DNA of 64,000 nt from Lachnospiraceae bacterium (GTDB lineage Bacteria; Bacillota; Clostridia; Lachnospirales; Lachnospiraceae). Below are positions 7,179 to 15,625 of this stretch, piece by piece. The position numbers were made by a program, and so were the translations under genes. Numbering within the stretch: position 1 is the first letter of the stretch; each line of letters opens with the position of its first letter. The stretch spans positions 975 to 64,974 of the forward strand of contig JAHZAV010000004.1 in the NCBI GenBank assembly GCA_019423745.1, written 5' to 3'. The notes under the pieces were generated by a model that worked only from the letters and a program-made list of their open reading frames with translations, did not search any database and was not told where the DNA came from.

Positions 7179-10100
7179 TTAATCTCTGCTTACACTAGAA
7201 ATAATTTCTATTAATTCTGAATATGATACAATCGGAAATGCAATTTCTTTATATCTTGACAATAATACCTTATTCATGCACATATATGGAATCACTTTAT
7301 ATCCCTTATATTCAGTTAATCCCAATTGCTGGATTACTTGATCTGCATTCTCCTGTAAATAATCAATTCTTCTCTGAAACTTTTCATCTTCCTTATGCTC
7401 ATTAAAAAATCTATTCTGCTGACGATACATATCATAAAATGTAGCCACTTTTTCAATTACCTTACATTCCACAATCCATATAGTCTTATATTTTTTATCT
7501 ATAGCAAACACATCGTAATCTCCAAGCCACTGTGGATGAGATTTATCCAATTTCCTCAATTCAAAGTTCATCTTTACAATATCAAATCTATTTTCCTCAA
7601 ATGCTTTCGCTATGTCATAGACAATCTGTTTCTCATAAAAATTTTTCCACTCTACTATTAACTGTTTTGTTCTATTCATGCCAACCTCGTGCGGTAAAAT
7701 AAAATCCATTATTCCATTCAGCCAATCTTTTTTCAAATGGTCCATAGTAATAGGTGAAAATATGATATCTCCGCCAATACTGACAAGAGGCATTAATTCA
7801 AATCTAACATTACGTGTTCTCCTCTTTCCTATTGGAAGATAAAAATCTGCTTTTCCTCCTACTGTCTTCAAATTTTGAGAAAAAATCACTAAATAATTTA
7901 AAAGATTTCGTGCATCTTCTTCCGTAATGGAACCATTCATTTGTACTAGGAAGTCACTCAATAAATCTTTCACTGATGCTCTAAACACATTGCTTCCCTC
8001 GGTTTTAACTATGCCCTCAGAGAAAGAATAACTAAAATATGATAATACATCCAAAAAATTTTGAAAATCAAATCCTGTATCTTCCTTAAATACTCCCTTC
8101 ACTTTTTCAAGATAATTGATATCTGTTTTTTTGTCCCTTTTTAATCCATCTGAATACGAATATATTCTATGATGCAAATTATTTGGTTTCTCAGCATCTT
8201 GATCATCTGACAAAGTATCCACTACATACTCATCTGTTATTTCTATATAGGCTTCATCATCCGCAAAATGGCACATATCCGCCACATCATTTAAAACAAC
8301 AAGCCAATTGGCATATGCTAATAAAAGATTTATATTCTCTCTGGTTGCATGTATTTCTGATTTGGAATTTAAATATAAATTAGTTTCTATCAAATAAAGT
8401 ACATTTCTATCATCATGCTTTGATTTTTCTCTTTGAGCTATAATCCAATCTCTGACTTCTTTATCTTTGTCCTCGTCTAAGCCGGAATACGCTCCATATC
8501 TTTTCCAATTAATATTAATATCATGTAATAACGTTGAATGGTAATCCAACAGCATACAATGCAATTCATTTTGCGAAAATTTTGAGACTTCATTCTCAAA
8601 ATCTTGAATCAAAGCTTTTTGCATTGCTCGTATTATTTGATTAGCCTGTTTACCATGATATGTTCCAGGCTTAATCAAATTATCGTAGCAAATCTTTGCG
8701 ATACGTTTTCTAGCATTATGATAATGATAATCCTTTGGGGAAAAATTCTGCACGTTATTATCCCACCTATACTCTACGGATGTTGAAAATACTCCTATCT
8801 TCTTTTTATCGAGAGAAATAACTTGTTTTCTTTTTTCAAACATTTCTTTTAACTCAGGATTTCGAACTAACAATGGGCAGAGAATTTCTTCTAATATGTT
8901 ATATTCTGCACTTCTGTCCTCCGCTATTTGGATATCCCGAAAGATTTGTTGCATATCTTTAACAACATATCTAATAATCCATTTACGATTATGATACTGA
9001 GCATCGCTATATACATATATTCGCTTTTCATGTAGAAATGATTCATGTCCCGCATGAATAGCATACTCAATCGGCATAAATGCCATTTGAATTCCAGTAT
9101 TGCAAATTGCTCTATCATCTTCAAATATACATTTTATCGAAGCGAATCCCTCAATTATAATCTCTTCCAACAATTGTATCCATTGACGGTATTCTCCAAA
9201 ATCTTCTACTTCTTTATAAAAAGCTACATTATTCGTCAAAAAAACATAATTATTTCTTGGTAGCGTAAAATACACACCGCCAAATCCTATTCCATGTTTA
9301 GCAGTATATTCATACGTATCAATACCTTTTTTTTCAATTTTCCACGAAAATGGTTCACGAAACAGATAATCATTAACATGAAACGGATAATCTCTCAACT
9401 CTTCTCTAAAATAATCAACAACAGCTTCATTTTCTGTATCATATCCCACATCAATCATATTATATACAATTGCGCCCTTAGCAATATATCGTTCTTGATT
9501 TTTCCATGTAAAATAAAAAGCAGCATCGCTTCCAAAACCAAAAGATTTCTCGTAATCTCCTTCTTTTGAGTAAGAAAGATACTCAAACAATTCGTCTGTA
9601 TCATCCATAAAATTGAGATAATATATAACATCCAGTGCTGTACAGATTTTTCTTTTTCCCACCTCTCCCAATGACATATACATCTGATTAGGATTCATAA
9701 AGCTATTATAAATTAAATATTGAATCGGTATGTCAGAAGAAATGTAAAGCCCTCTTAATCCTTGTTTTTCAAATCGATTATATGTTTCGGCAATTTGAAG
9801 CGCACCACGCTTATGATAGTCCTCTATATTTTGAATTTCTTTATCTATCTCCCCTTCTTTATATTCATCTGCATTAATCGCAACAACTACACCGCGAGAA
9901 GCTTTCATTATAAAAGTATACGTCTTTTGATTTTGATCATATTTTTGGTTCGGAAACATCATAGCTGGTGCAAACATCAAACATTTATTTAATCGATCTG
10001 TTTCAAACAAACTGTAAATTCTGTCTATTATTCCAATATTTGCCACTGAAATCTGTTGTTCAAATTCAATTTCGTTTTCCCATATATCATATAAATCAAT

Positions 10101-10868
10101 CAACAAAGAAACATTATATAGCGGGTAAATATTATCTTCTCTACATACAAAGTGCATTTTTTCAATTGCGGCTTCATCACTTTTTAATAGAGAATTAAGC
10201 TTAAGGATATCGTACTTTTTACATTCTTCTCTAAAGAATTTCTGCACCTTATAAAACAATTCTTCTGACGGAAGAACGAATCTTTTTTTAGCAAGGCCAT
10301 CGTTCTTATTTACTTCAAGAAAATAATTAATTACTCCGGATGTATACTCAAAAGCCAGCTTAAGTTCTTCTTCGTGTAAAGTCTCTTTTGCTAACGCAGG
10401 CAAAAAATTGAGACAGGCAAACACATTATTATGTCCTGTTCCCACAATCACACGATAGAATTTATCGTTATATCTAATTCTAACTTCTCCAAAATCCTCT
10501 ACTGTATAATCATCCGTCATTTCAGGTTTCATAAAATCATATATTTTATCGAAGAAATTCTTAAAATCATCAAACGTCTCAATTTTAAGACTACCCTTTT
10601 CTTCATATTCAATCAAACTGGCATTTAATGCTAAACAAGACTCTAAAACAGATCTATTATTAATACATAGACTAATACAATACACCGCTTTTACGAGATC
10701 ATAAAATCTATATTCGTTTGTTATTTTCAATAATTTATCTATTTTTCTTCGTATATAAGGGAATGCCTCCGTTTTTATCATTTTGACCAATACCTCCATT
10801 ATGATTTTATCCTCAATTACATCCAACTTTTTAATGCCTAAAAATCTCCATAAAAGCTTTTTCAGCAT
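7179..10868 (-). CDS. Large uncharacterised protein with C-terminal PD-(D/E)XK nuclease motif
   Basis: A 1229-aa protein that I cannot assign to a family. It is mostly charged and soluble with no clear membrane segment. The only recognisable part is near the C-terminus: GDYDVFAID (D1119) followed by a strand ending IVECK (E1134, K1136), a good D...ExK restriction-fold core, then an amphipathic helix and a final strand. The preceding 1100 residues probably hold sensing or scaffold domains; no Walker A or DEAD-type helicase motif was seen. The ATG at 10868 has only a weak ribosome binding site. Position between an Abi gene and another PD-(D/E)XK gene suggests a defence effector. Confidence 0.72.
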   Translation of the reverse strand: MLKKLLWRFLGIKKLDVIEDKIIMEVLVKMIKTEAFPYIRRKIDKLLKITNEYRFYDLVKAVYCISLCINNRSVLESCLALNASLIEYEEKGSLKIETFDDFKNFFDKIYDFMKPEMTDDYTVEDFGEVRIRYNDKFYRVIVGTGHNNVFACLNFLPALAKETLHEEELKLAFEYTSGVINYFLEVNKNDGLAKKRFVLPSEELFYKVQKFFREECKKYDILKLNSLLKSDEAAIEKMHFVCREDNIYPLYNVSLLIDLYDIWENEIEFEQQISVANIGIIDRIYSLFETDRLNKCLMFAPAMMFPNQKYDQNQKTYTFIMKASRGVVVAINADEYKEGEIDKEIQNIEDYHKRGALQIAETYNRFEKQGLRGLYISSDIPIQYLIYNSFMNPNQMYMSLGEVGKRKICTALDVIYYLNFMDDTDELFEYLSYSKEGDYEKSFGFGSDAAFYFTWKNQERYIAKGAIVYNMIDVGYDTENEAVVDYFREELRDYPFHVNDYLFREPFSWKIEKKGIDTYEYTAKHGIGFGGVYFTLPRNNYVFLTNNVAFYKEVEDFGEYRQWIQLLEEIIIEGFASIKCIFEDDRAICNTGIQMAFMPIEYAIHAGHESFLHEKRIYVYSDAQYHNRKWIIRYVVKDMQQIFRDIQIAEDRSAEYNILEEILCPLLVRNPELKEMFEKRKQVISLDKKKIGVFSTSVEYRWDNNVQNFSPKDYHYHNARKRIAKICYDNLIKPGTYHGKQANQIIRAMQKALIQDFENEVSKFSQNELHCMLLDYHSTLLHDININWKRYGAYSGLDEDKDKEVRDWIIAQREKSKHDDRNVLYLIETNLYLNSKSEIHATRENINLLLAYANWLVVLNDVADMCHFADDEAYIEITDEYVVDTLSDDQDAEKPNNLHHRIYSYSDGLKRDKKTDINYLEKVKGVFKEDTGFDFQNFLDVLSYFSYSFSEGIVKTEGSNVFRASVKDLLSDFLVQMNGSITEEDARNLLNYLVIFSQNLKTVGGKADFYLPIGKRRTRNVRFELMPLVSIGGDIIFSPITMDHLKKDWLNGIMDFILPHEVGMNRTKQLIVEWKNFYEKQIVYDIAKAFEENRFDIVKMNFELRKLDKSHPQWLGDYDVFAIDKKYKTIWIVECKVIEKVATFYDMYRQQNRFFNEHKEDEKFQRRIDYLQENADQVIQQLGLTEYKGYKVIPYMCMNKVLLSRYKEIAFPIVSYSELIEIISSVSRD

Positions 10869-10934
10869 ATATGTAATATACTCATACTATTAAGTTTATC
10901 AAATCCCCAAGTTTTCCGCATCTTTTATTGATGC

Positions 10935-10980
10935 AAAATACGCAGATAGAGAATACAATATTGCTCTTATCTGCGTATTT
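10935..10980 (-). terminator. Bidirectional terminator-like hairpin
   Basis: Perfect 13-base arms at 10935-10947 and 10968-10980 flank a 20-base loop. The hairpin lies just after the stop codon of the 499-aa gene and ahead of the 1229-aa gene, so it should separate these two transcripts. Confidence 0.65.
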
Positions 10981-10987
10981 TTTACAC

Positions 10988-12487
10988 TTATGCTTTTGAA
11001 GCTGAAATTTTATTATCACTTCGACAATCAATTAAAAATATTGATTCATCAATCATATCTTCGTATCCAGCTTCTTTAACTATTTGTTTTGAAGTCAAAT
11101 ATTCAGCTTCAGAAAAATAGAATATTGCAATCAAACTTCCTTCTGTACAATTTGCCGCTTCGTATATTTGAACTTGAGTAAATACATGTGACAGACTTGA
11201 ATTACTTGCCAATTTAAACTCAATAATATTTTGATTGTTTTGTCCCATTGAAACAATGAAATCTGTCTGTCCTCTACCATTATTTGCTTCTGCGTCTATT
11301 TTATAATTTGTTCCATACCAAACAAATCGAAATAGCCGCTGCAAATCATTTTCTTTCGCAATCTGTATGCCTTTTACATATAAGTTTTTGTAGCCATCAC
11401 AATCTTCAATAATGTGTTTAAAAAATTTTAGTCTTTGTTTCGCTTCTTCTCTTGCCGTTAATTCCTCATTTCCATGATAATTAGCATTATAAAAAAGAGA
11501 GATAATATTTTTAGACGCAACAAGTAATTTTTCTAATTGTGCGTTTACTTCTTCATAACATTGCAGTCGGATTTCATCAGTATCTGCTTCTCTCAATTTT
11601 ATATAATAGTCATAAAGTTCTGGATATTCTTTCACTACTTCTAGAAATGCTTGCTTTTCAATCTTTTTAATAGATTTTTCTTTTATGGGTTTTTTATTTC
11701 TTTGTTGATTTTCTTCATATCTTCTAACTGCTAAACCAATATAATTATTCATATAAGCACGTAACGTATCGTTTTCAATGGTATTACGAATACGGTCATA
11801 ACTATCTAAAAAATCTTTTTTGTTTATTGCAGGTCCAACTTCTCGTAAAATATCATAAGGAGTTAATAAAATATACTCTTTTTTTCCATCTTCATTATAG
11901 ATGTATGGCAAAACAAATTCTTTGCTGATAAAGCTTTCCGTTTCATAATTAAAATAAACTTTATCAACTGGAAAGGTATCAAGAAATTCTCGTTTAATAT
12001 ATTTTAGGGAAAACTCTTCTGTATATTCGCAAAGAAATCCTTTGATTAAATTTACAGTTAAATCACTAATTTTATCTTTTCCACTTCCTTCATAAAGAAG
12101 CATAACTTTTTCTATATGTGCGGATTTAGAAATATCATGCGTATTTATTGCAAAAGCAATATTTTCATACAAAAAATTAGCATATTTTTTCCCTAGTGCT
12201 AACCCTTTATTTCCAAACAAAGAATATCCCAGCCAATTATTAGGAACTTCGCTGAAATTAAACCATGCATCAATTTCTTTTGAAGTAAGTCCTTGAGTAG
12301 CCTTAGTATATAGAAAATGAAAGTAACGGATTATTGAATTATGTAATTCACGGTATATATCCTTTTCACTATTAAAAATCAGCATAGGGTCAATAAATAA
12401 TGGAACATCACACACCAAGGAAATATCTACAGCACCATATTTTTTTAATATATCACTATCTACTTGAAATTTTTCAGTGAAAAACAT
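10988..12487 (-). CDS. Uncharacterised protein with C-terminal PD-(D/E)XK motif
   Basis: A 499-aa protein with an excellent AGGAGG site before ATG 12487. I do not recognise the N-terminal 350 residues; they include SLVCDVPLFIDPMLIF near residue 23 and a lysine-rich helix near residues 265-280. The C-terminal part carries a restriction-fold nuclease core, GRGQTDFIVS with D409, then IIEFK with E423 and K425, followed by a helix containing QVQIYEAA and a strand with IAIFYFSE. This is the classic order for nucleases that cut or bind DNA. It stands alone between two hairpins and may be a single-gene defence system. Confidence 0.72.
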   Translation of the reverse strand: MFFTEKFQVDSDILKKYGAVDISLVCDVPLFIDPMLIFNSEKDIYRELHNSIIRYFHFLYTKATQGLTSKEIDAWFNFSEVPNNWLGYSLFGNKGLALGKKYANFLYENIAFAINTHDISKSAHIEKVMLLYEGSGKDKISDLTVNLIKGFLCEYTEEFSLKYIKREFLDTFPVDKVYFNYETESFISKEFVLPYIYNEDGKKEYILLTPYDILREVGPAINKKDFLDSYDRIRNTIENDTLRAYMNNYIGLAVRRYEENQQRNKKPIKEKSIKKIEKQAFLEVVKEYPELYDYYIKLREADTDEIRLQCYEEVNAQLEKLLVASKNIISLFYNANYHGNEELTAREEAKQRLKFFKHIIEDCDGYKNLYVKGIQIAKENDLQRLFRFVWYGTNYKIDAEANNGRGQTDFIVSMGQNNQNIIEFKLASNSSLSHVFTQVQIYEAANCTEGSLIAIFYFSEAEYLTSKQIVKEAGYEDMIDESIFLIDCRSDNKISASKA

Positions 12488-12564
12488 TATCTATCCTCCT
12501 CCATATAGCCTTTAATGATATTGTACTATATTTGATATGCGCTGTCGACAATTTAGAAATTCCC

Positions 12565-12678
12565 TGTTACGCAGTAGAAACCCATTTTTTGAGGATACGC
12601 GTATAAAATATCGTGTAATGCATTTTCGTGCTTTGAAAGCCGCATAAATTAAAGGCTTTTTCCCTCTACTGCGTAACA
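12565..12678. repeat. 114-bp element bounded by perfect 14-bp inverted repeats
   Basis: The arms at 12565-12578 and 12665-12678 are exact reverse complements (TGTTACGCAGTAGA). Inside is a smaller hairpin, 12636-12641 with 12654-12659, followed by a T-run. The size, perfect ends and lack of coding sequence fit a MITE-like element or a recombination site. No target duplication was clear to me. Confidence 0.5.
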
Positions 12679-12986
12679 TTCTTATTCTTAAAACAGAACA
12701 AATCTACAAGCCTATTATATACACAATAAATATGAGTACAAAAATAGCTTCCGGTGTTGGGTCACCCGACGTCGGAAAATCCAACATAATTAAATAAAGA
12801 TATATAAAATAAAGATGACTCAATTGCTCATTCCATTCCTTTCCGTCAACTTTTTCTCAGTAGTTAAACTGCCGGAACGGAAGTGAAACGAAAAGGATAT
12901 TATCTTTCATATTCCATAATTTACAGAGGGCGCAAGTGTTCTATCCGATTGGCGCTCTTGTCTGCTCCATAGTAAAGACAGGGAAA

Positions 12987-13024
12987 CCGTCAAGGACGCG
13001 AAGAGTGCATTTTATCCTTGACGG
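12987..13024. repeat. Perfect 10-bp inverted repeat in the integrative-element remnant
   Basis: CCGTCAAGGA at 12987-12996 is mirrored by TCCTTGACGG at 13015-13024. Similar hairpins sit downstream of the sigma/HTH gene pair in Firmicute integrative conjugative elements. Here it supports reading this stretch as the remnant of such an element rather than native sequence. Confidence 0.5.
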
Positions 13025-13039
13025 CTTTCTCTGGCTTTG

Positions 13040-13233
13040 CTATTCACTGTCTGTCAAAATGGAATTGCAGACAGCTTTGATAAGCTGTGCTTTCAGTCGG
13101 TCTTGTATATCATCATTGATATGACCATGATAAGTAGACAGATATTTGATACGTCCAGTATAATGCCTTAATACTGCATCTACCGCTTCCGGTTCCCCGG
13201 CAACTGCTTTTCGATAATTTCAAAAGGTATCAT
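13040..13233 (-). pseudogene. Frameshifted HTH-domain protein of an integrative element
   Basis: Minus-strand reading from ATG 13233 gives MIPFEII, then the frame breaks near 13207 where one base seems to be missing. In the next frame the reading continues AVAGEPEAVDAVLRHYTG and on through HINDDIQDRLKAQLIKA to a TAG at 13040. This is the small helix-turn-helix protein commonly paired with a sigma-like gene in Tn916/Tn1549-like conjugative elements of Firmicutes. Its start overlaps the end of the sigma-like gene, as in intact elements. The gene is dead here. Confidence 0.7.
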
Positions 13234-13678
13234 TTTCCTGTTCCTCATGCTCCAATTTCCCCATTTCTTTTCTTAGCTGTTTGAGTGCTGCGATTTTCCA
13301 GTAATTTACTGTCGTGCGACTTTTCCCATACATTTCTCCGATTTTCTTATCCGTATATCCAAAGAAGAACTACAGTACCAAAACTTCCTGTCGTAGCTTG
13401 GGTAAATCGGAAAACACTTTTGCCAATCGTTCATTTTCTATTACGATTCTCTCGCCATACACAATAAATTCCGTCACACTTGTTTGTTCCACAAAATAGC
13501 TGTCTGTTGTAGACGGACTGTAATACCTTTCCTCCATGAGATAATCAAGGGATATTTCCTGTTTCTACCATCTGGCAATATCCCGATAGACGGACATGGA
13601 AGCATTACGGAGAACAACTTTACAAAATACTGCAAAAGTGTATTCAATATGCTCTTTGTATTGCTCTGAATAGTTCAT
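13220..13678 (-). pseudogene. Sigma-70-like regulator of an integrative element, two nonsense mutations
   Basis: From ATG 13678 the minus strand reads MNYSEQYKEHIEYTFAVFCK, a familiar start for the sigma-factor-like protein of Firmicute conjugative transposons, and later KKIGEMYGKSRTTVNYWK, which is its helix-turn-helix. Two in-frame TAG codons, at 13565-13567 and 13370-13372, interrupt it. The overlap with the next HTH gene is preserved. No integrase, excisionase or relaxase remains nearby, so the rest of the element has been lost. Confidence 0.75.
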
Positions 13679-13823
13679 TGTATGTGTTCCTATTTATCTT
13701 ATAATCAATTTAATATATCGAAATCGGAATCTATAAATATTAATGAACACAGGCTGCAACTTCTCAGTATCAATTTTTCTCCACATTATTTCCATTTTAC
13801 TACACCATTTACTACACCATTTT

Positions 13824-13945
13824 TTCAAAAAATGACGATTTTTGACACTCCCAGACAAAAAGTAAGAACCCGTAAAAACCTTGTAAAATAAGGCTTTACG
13901 GGCTCTGACGCCACAGGACAAAACCACCCCAAACGAGCCAAGAGG
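13824..13945. repeat. Repeat copy A, interrupted by a hairpin insert
   Basis: GACGATTTTTGACAC near 13833 and ACCACCCCAAA near 13923 match, in the same order, a contiguous segment at 15569-15625. In this copy the two halves are split by about 65 bases that contain a hairpin with arms CCCGTAAA and TTTACGGG (about 13868-13902). Such hairpins are typical next to tyrosine-recombinase attachment ends, so copy A may be an element end and copy B an empty or second site. Confidence 0.45.
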
Positions 13946-14035
13946 TAAGTGCTAATTTTTTAGGAGGACACCTGAAAAAGCCTGATTTTTTTCACGAACT
14001 TTTTCCAGCTTTCCAATCTTCGTGTTTCAAAAAAA

Positions 14036-14899
14036 TCAGAACCATTTTTTTCTTTTAAAAATAACGATTTCTATTATTACTATGACAAGCGCTAAAATAC
14101 ATATAAACAAATATCCGTATCGCAATTCTAACTCTGGCATCATTCTGAAATTCATCCCGTACCATCCTGCTATGAGTGTAAGCGGCATGAATATCGTAGT
14201 CACTATGGTCAACAGCTGCATCACCTTATTTTGTTCCGTACTGATCTTCGACTGATATATGTCCCTTATCTGGAGAGCATATTCGCTCATTACCAGTGAG
14301 TCATGATAAAGTCTGTCGACTTTGTTGCCCAGATAAGAAAATAGCTGCCTCTCCCTCTCTCTTTGCTCCTTAATCATAGCTTCCTCTAATACATCCGCAA
14401 GATCCGCAAGAAGCTGATAATATCTGCTCATCTCCCTGATTTCTTTTCTATATCGAGCTACAAAAATGTCAAAATCACCTGGAAGATCTGCAATGTCTTC
14501 CATCACCATCTCTTCCACAGAATTCAGTTTCTTCTCATACTCCTCAAGGAACAGCAGATCATCTCTCACCAGATATTCCAGTAATTCCAGCATGATAAGA
14601 TACGATGACTCACTCTCTAGATTTCTCTCACACATAATCTCATCAAACATATCTTTTGCATGTTCTTCATCACCTATTATTATCAGCCTGTCCATATCCA
14701 TATAAAAACCACATTTGAGCAAGTTAGACATAAAATTCTTCTTATCTGGAATCACAAGTGTTCCAACAACACAATTTCCAATCATATCCGCACTGCAATG
14801 TTTCATATTATGCAAGTTTCGCATCAGTAGTCTATGCCCTGTTAATTCTTTGTGATTCTCAAAAAACTCATCTGCTGACACCAGTTCAAGTTTCTTCAT
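14036..14899 (-). CDS. CorA-family divalent cation transporter
   Basis: A 287-aa protein with a long helical cytoplasmic domain and two C-terminal membrane helices. The signature YGMNF follows the first helix (IFMPLTLIAGWYGMNF), as in CorA Mg2+/Co2+ channels, and the protein ends in a positively charged tail (FKRKKWF). A GGAG ribosome binding site precedes ATG 14899. It is an intact gene stranded between an integrative-element remnant and a relic of the defence operon, bounded by repeats A and B. Confidence 0.88.
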   Translation of the reverse strand: MKKLELVSADEFFENHKELTGHRLLMRNLHNMKHCSADMIGNCVVGTLVIPDKKNFMSNLLKCGFYMDMDRLIIIGDEEHAKDMFDEIMCERNLESESSYLIMLELLEYLVRDDLLFLEEYEKKLNSVEEMVMEDIADLPGDFDIFVARYRKEIREMSRYYQLLADLADVLEEAMIKEQRERERQLFSYLGNKVDRLYHDSLVMSEYALQIRDIYQSKISTEQNKVMQLLTIVTTIFMPLTLIAGWYGMNFRMMPELELRYGYLFICILALVIVIIEIVIFKRKKWF

Positions 14900-14919
14900 A
14901 CAATCATAGCTCCTTATTT

Positions 14920-15450
14920 ATCTTTGATACTGTTCCTATATATCGCCAGAAAATGCTTCTGTCACATAACGTTTTGCATTACTTTCATAATATTTATACA
15001 TACCCTTACATACTCAAGCTCCAACTGGAAAATCCCATACTTTTTGCCGACTAATAGACCGAAAACATATGTCTTCCAAGTGCCTTGAAAATTCCTCTTC
15101 CAGCAAACCTCTTTGATAAAGTTTATGCCTGATCTCCTTATTCCCGCATCAATCCATAGGACAAATATTCTATTTTACATAACATTTGGAAATACTTATT
15201 TCAATCTGAAAGACTGTTGCTTTTACTGCTGTTGATACTCCTGGTAGTAGGAGTCAGATTCCATAATTAAATTTCATCAATCAATGCTGTCCTTCTTTTA
15301 TTTTCCGTGCGATTTCCTGAAACCAAAATAAATTGTAACACTCTCTTTTGTTATCGAACAATGTGGGAAAAGGGCAATATCCAATATATCAGAATTAAGT
15401 TTTATACTGATCAACATGGCATATAACTAATCCTGATATGAAAGATGAAC
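14920..15450 (-). pseudogene. Decayed second copy of the methyltransferase-HNH-helicase operon
   Basis: This 530-base stretch aligns with the intact operon at 2.4-5.5 kb. 14920-15010 matches the 5' end of the methyltransferase gene (near 2420-2510). About 15010-15395 matches parts of the HNH gene, including the exact CTCAAGCTCCAACTGGAAAA junction and the GGGCAATATCCAATATATCA near 3575. Then it jumps to CAACATGGCATAT, which matches the helicase gene near 5420-5455. Small deletions and stops destroy all frames, and the MazG gene and most of the helicase are missing. It is a relic of a duplicated or independently acquired copy. Confidence 0.8.
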
Positions 15451-15568
15451 ACCCCTCTACCCGCAGCTTTTGTATTCTCCATAGCCCTCATTTTTATAGT
15501 CGTATTATATCGCCTAATGGCTATTGTTTCAACGATCCTTCTCAAATTCCGCTACACTATGTTCGTAA

Positions 15569-15625
15569 AAAAAAGACGATTTTTGACACCACCGGACGAA
15601 ACCACCCCAAATGGCCCAAGAGATT
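15569..15625. repeat. Repeat copy B, uninterrupted
   Basis: This segment carries GACGATTTTTGACACC followed directly by GGACGAAACCACCCCAAA, matching copy A at 13824-13945 without the hairpin insert. It ends at the 3' end of the XRE regulator gene. Confidence 0.45.

Noticed and set aside
10935..10980. A second small RNA like the one next to the Abi gene
   Set aside because: The hairpin has no promoter between it and the 499-aa gene and is best read as a plain terminator.
13694..13927. Minus-strand 77-codon frame with a tandem repeat (KWCSKWCSK)
   Set aside because: It spans repeat copy A and the hairpin insert, has no ribosome binding site and no known match. The tandem TTTACTACACCAT units explain the repeated residues.
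2193..15054. Two plus-strand open frames (2193-2552 and 14758-15054) with very similar C-termini, which look like a duplicated small gene
   Set aside because: Both lie antisense to the methyltransferase/HNH junction and its decayed copy. Their likeness is explained by the homologous minus-strand genes; neither has a ribosome binding site.
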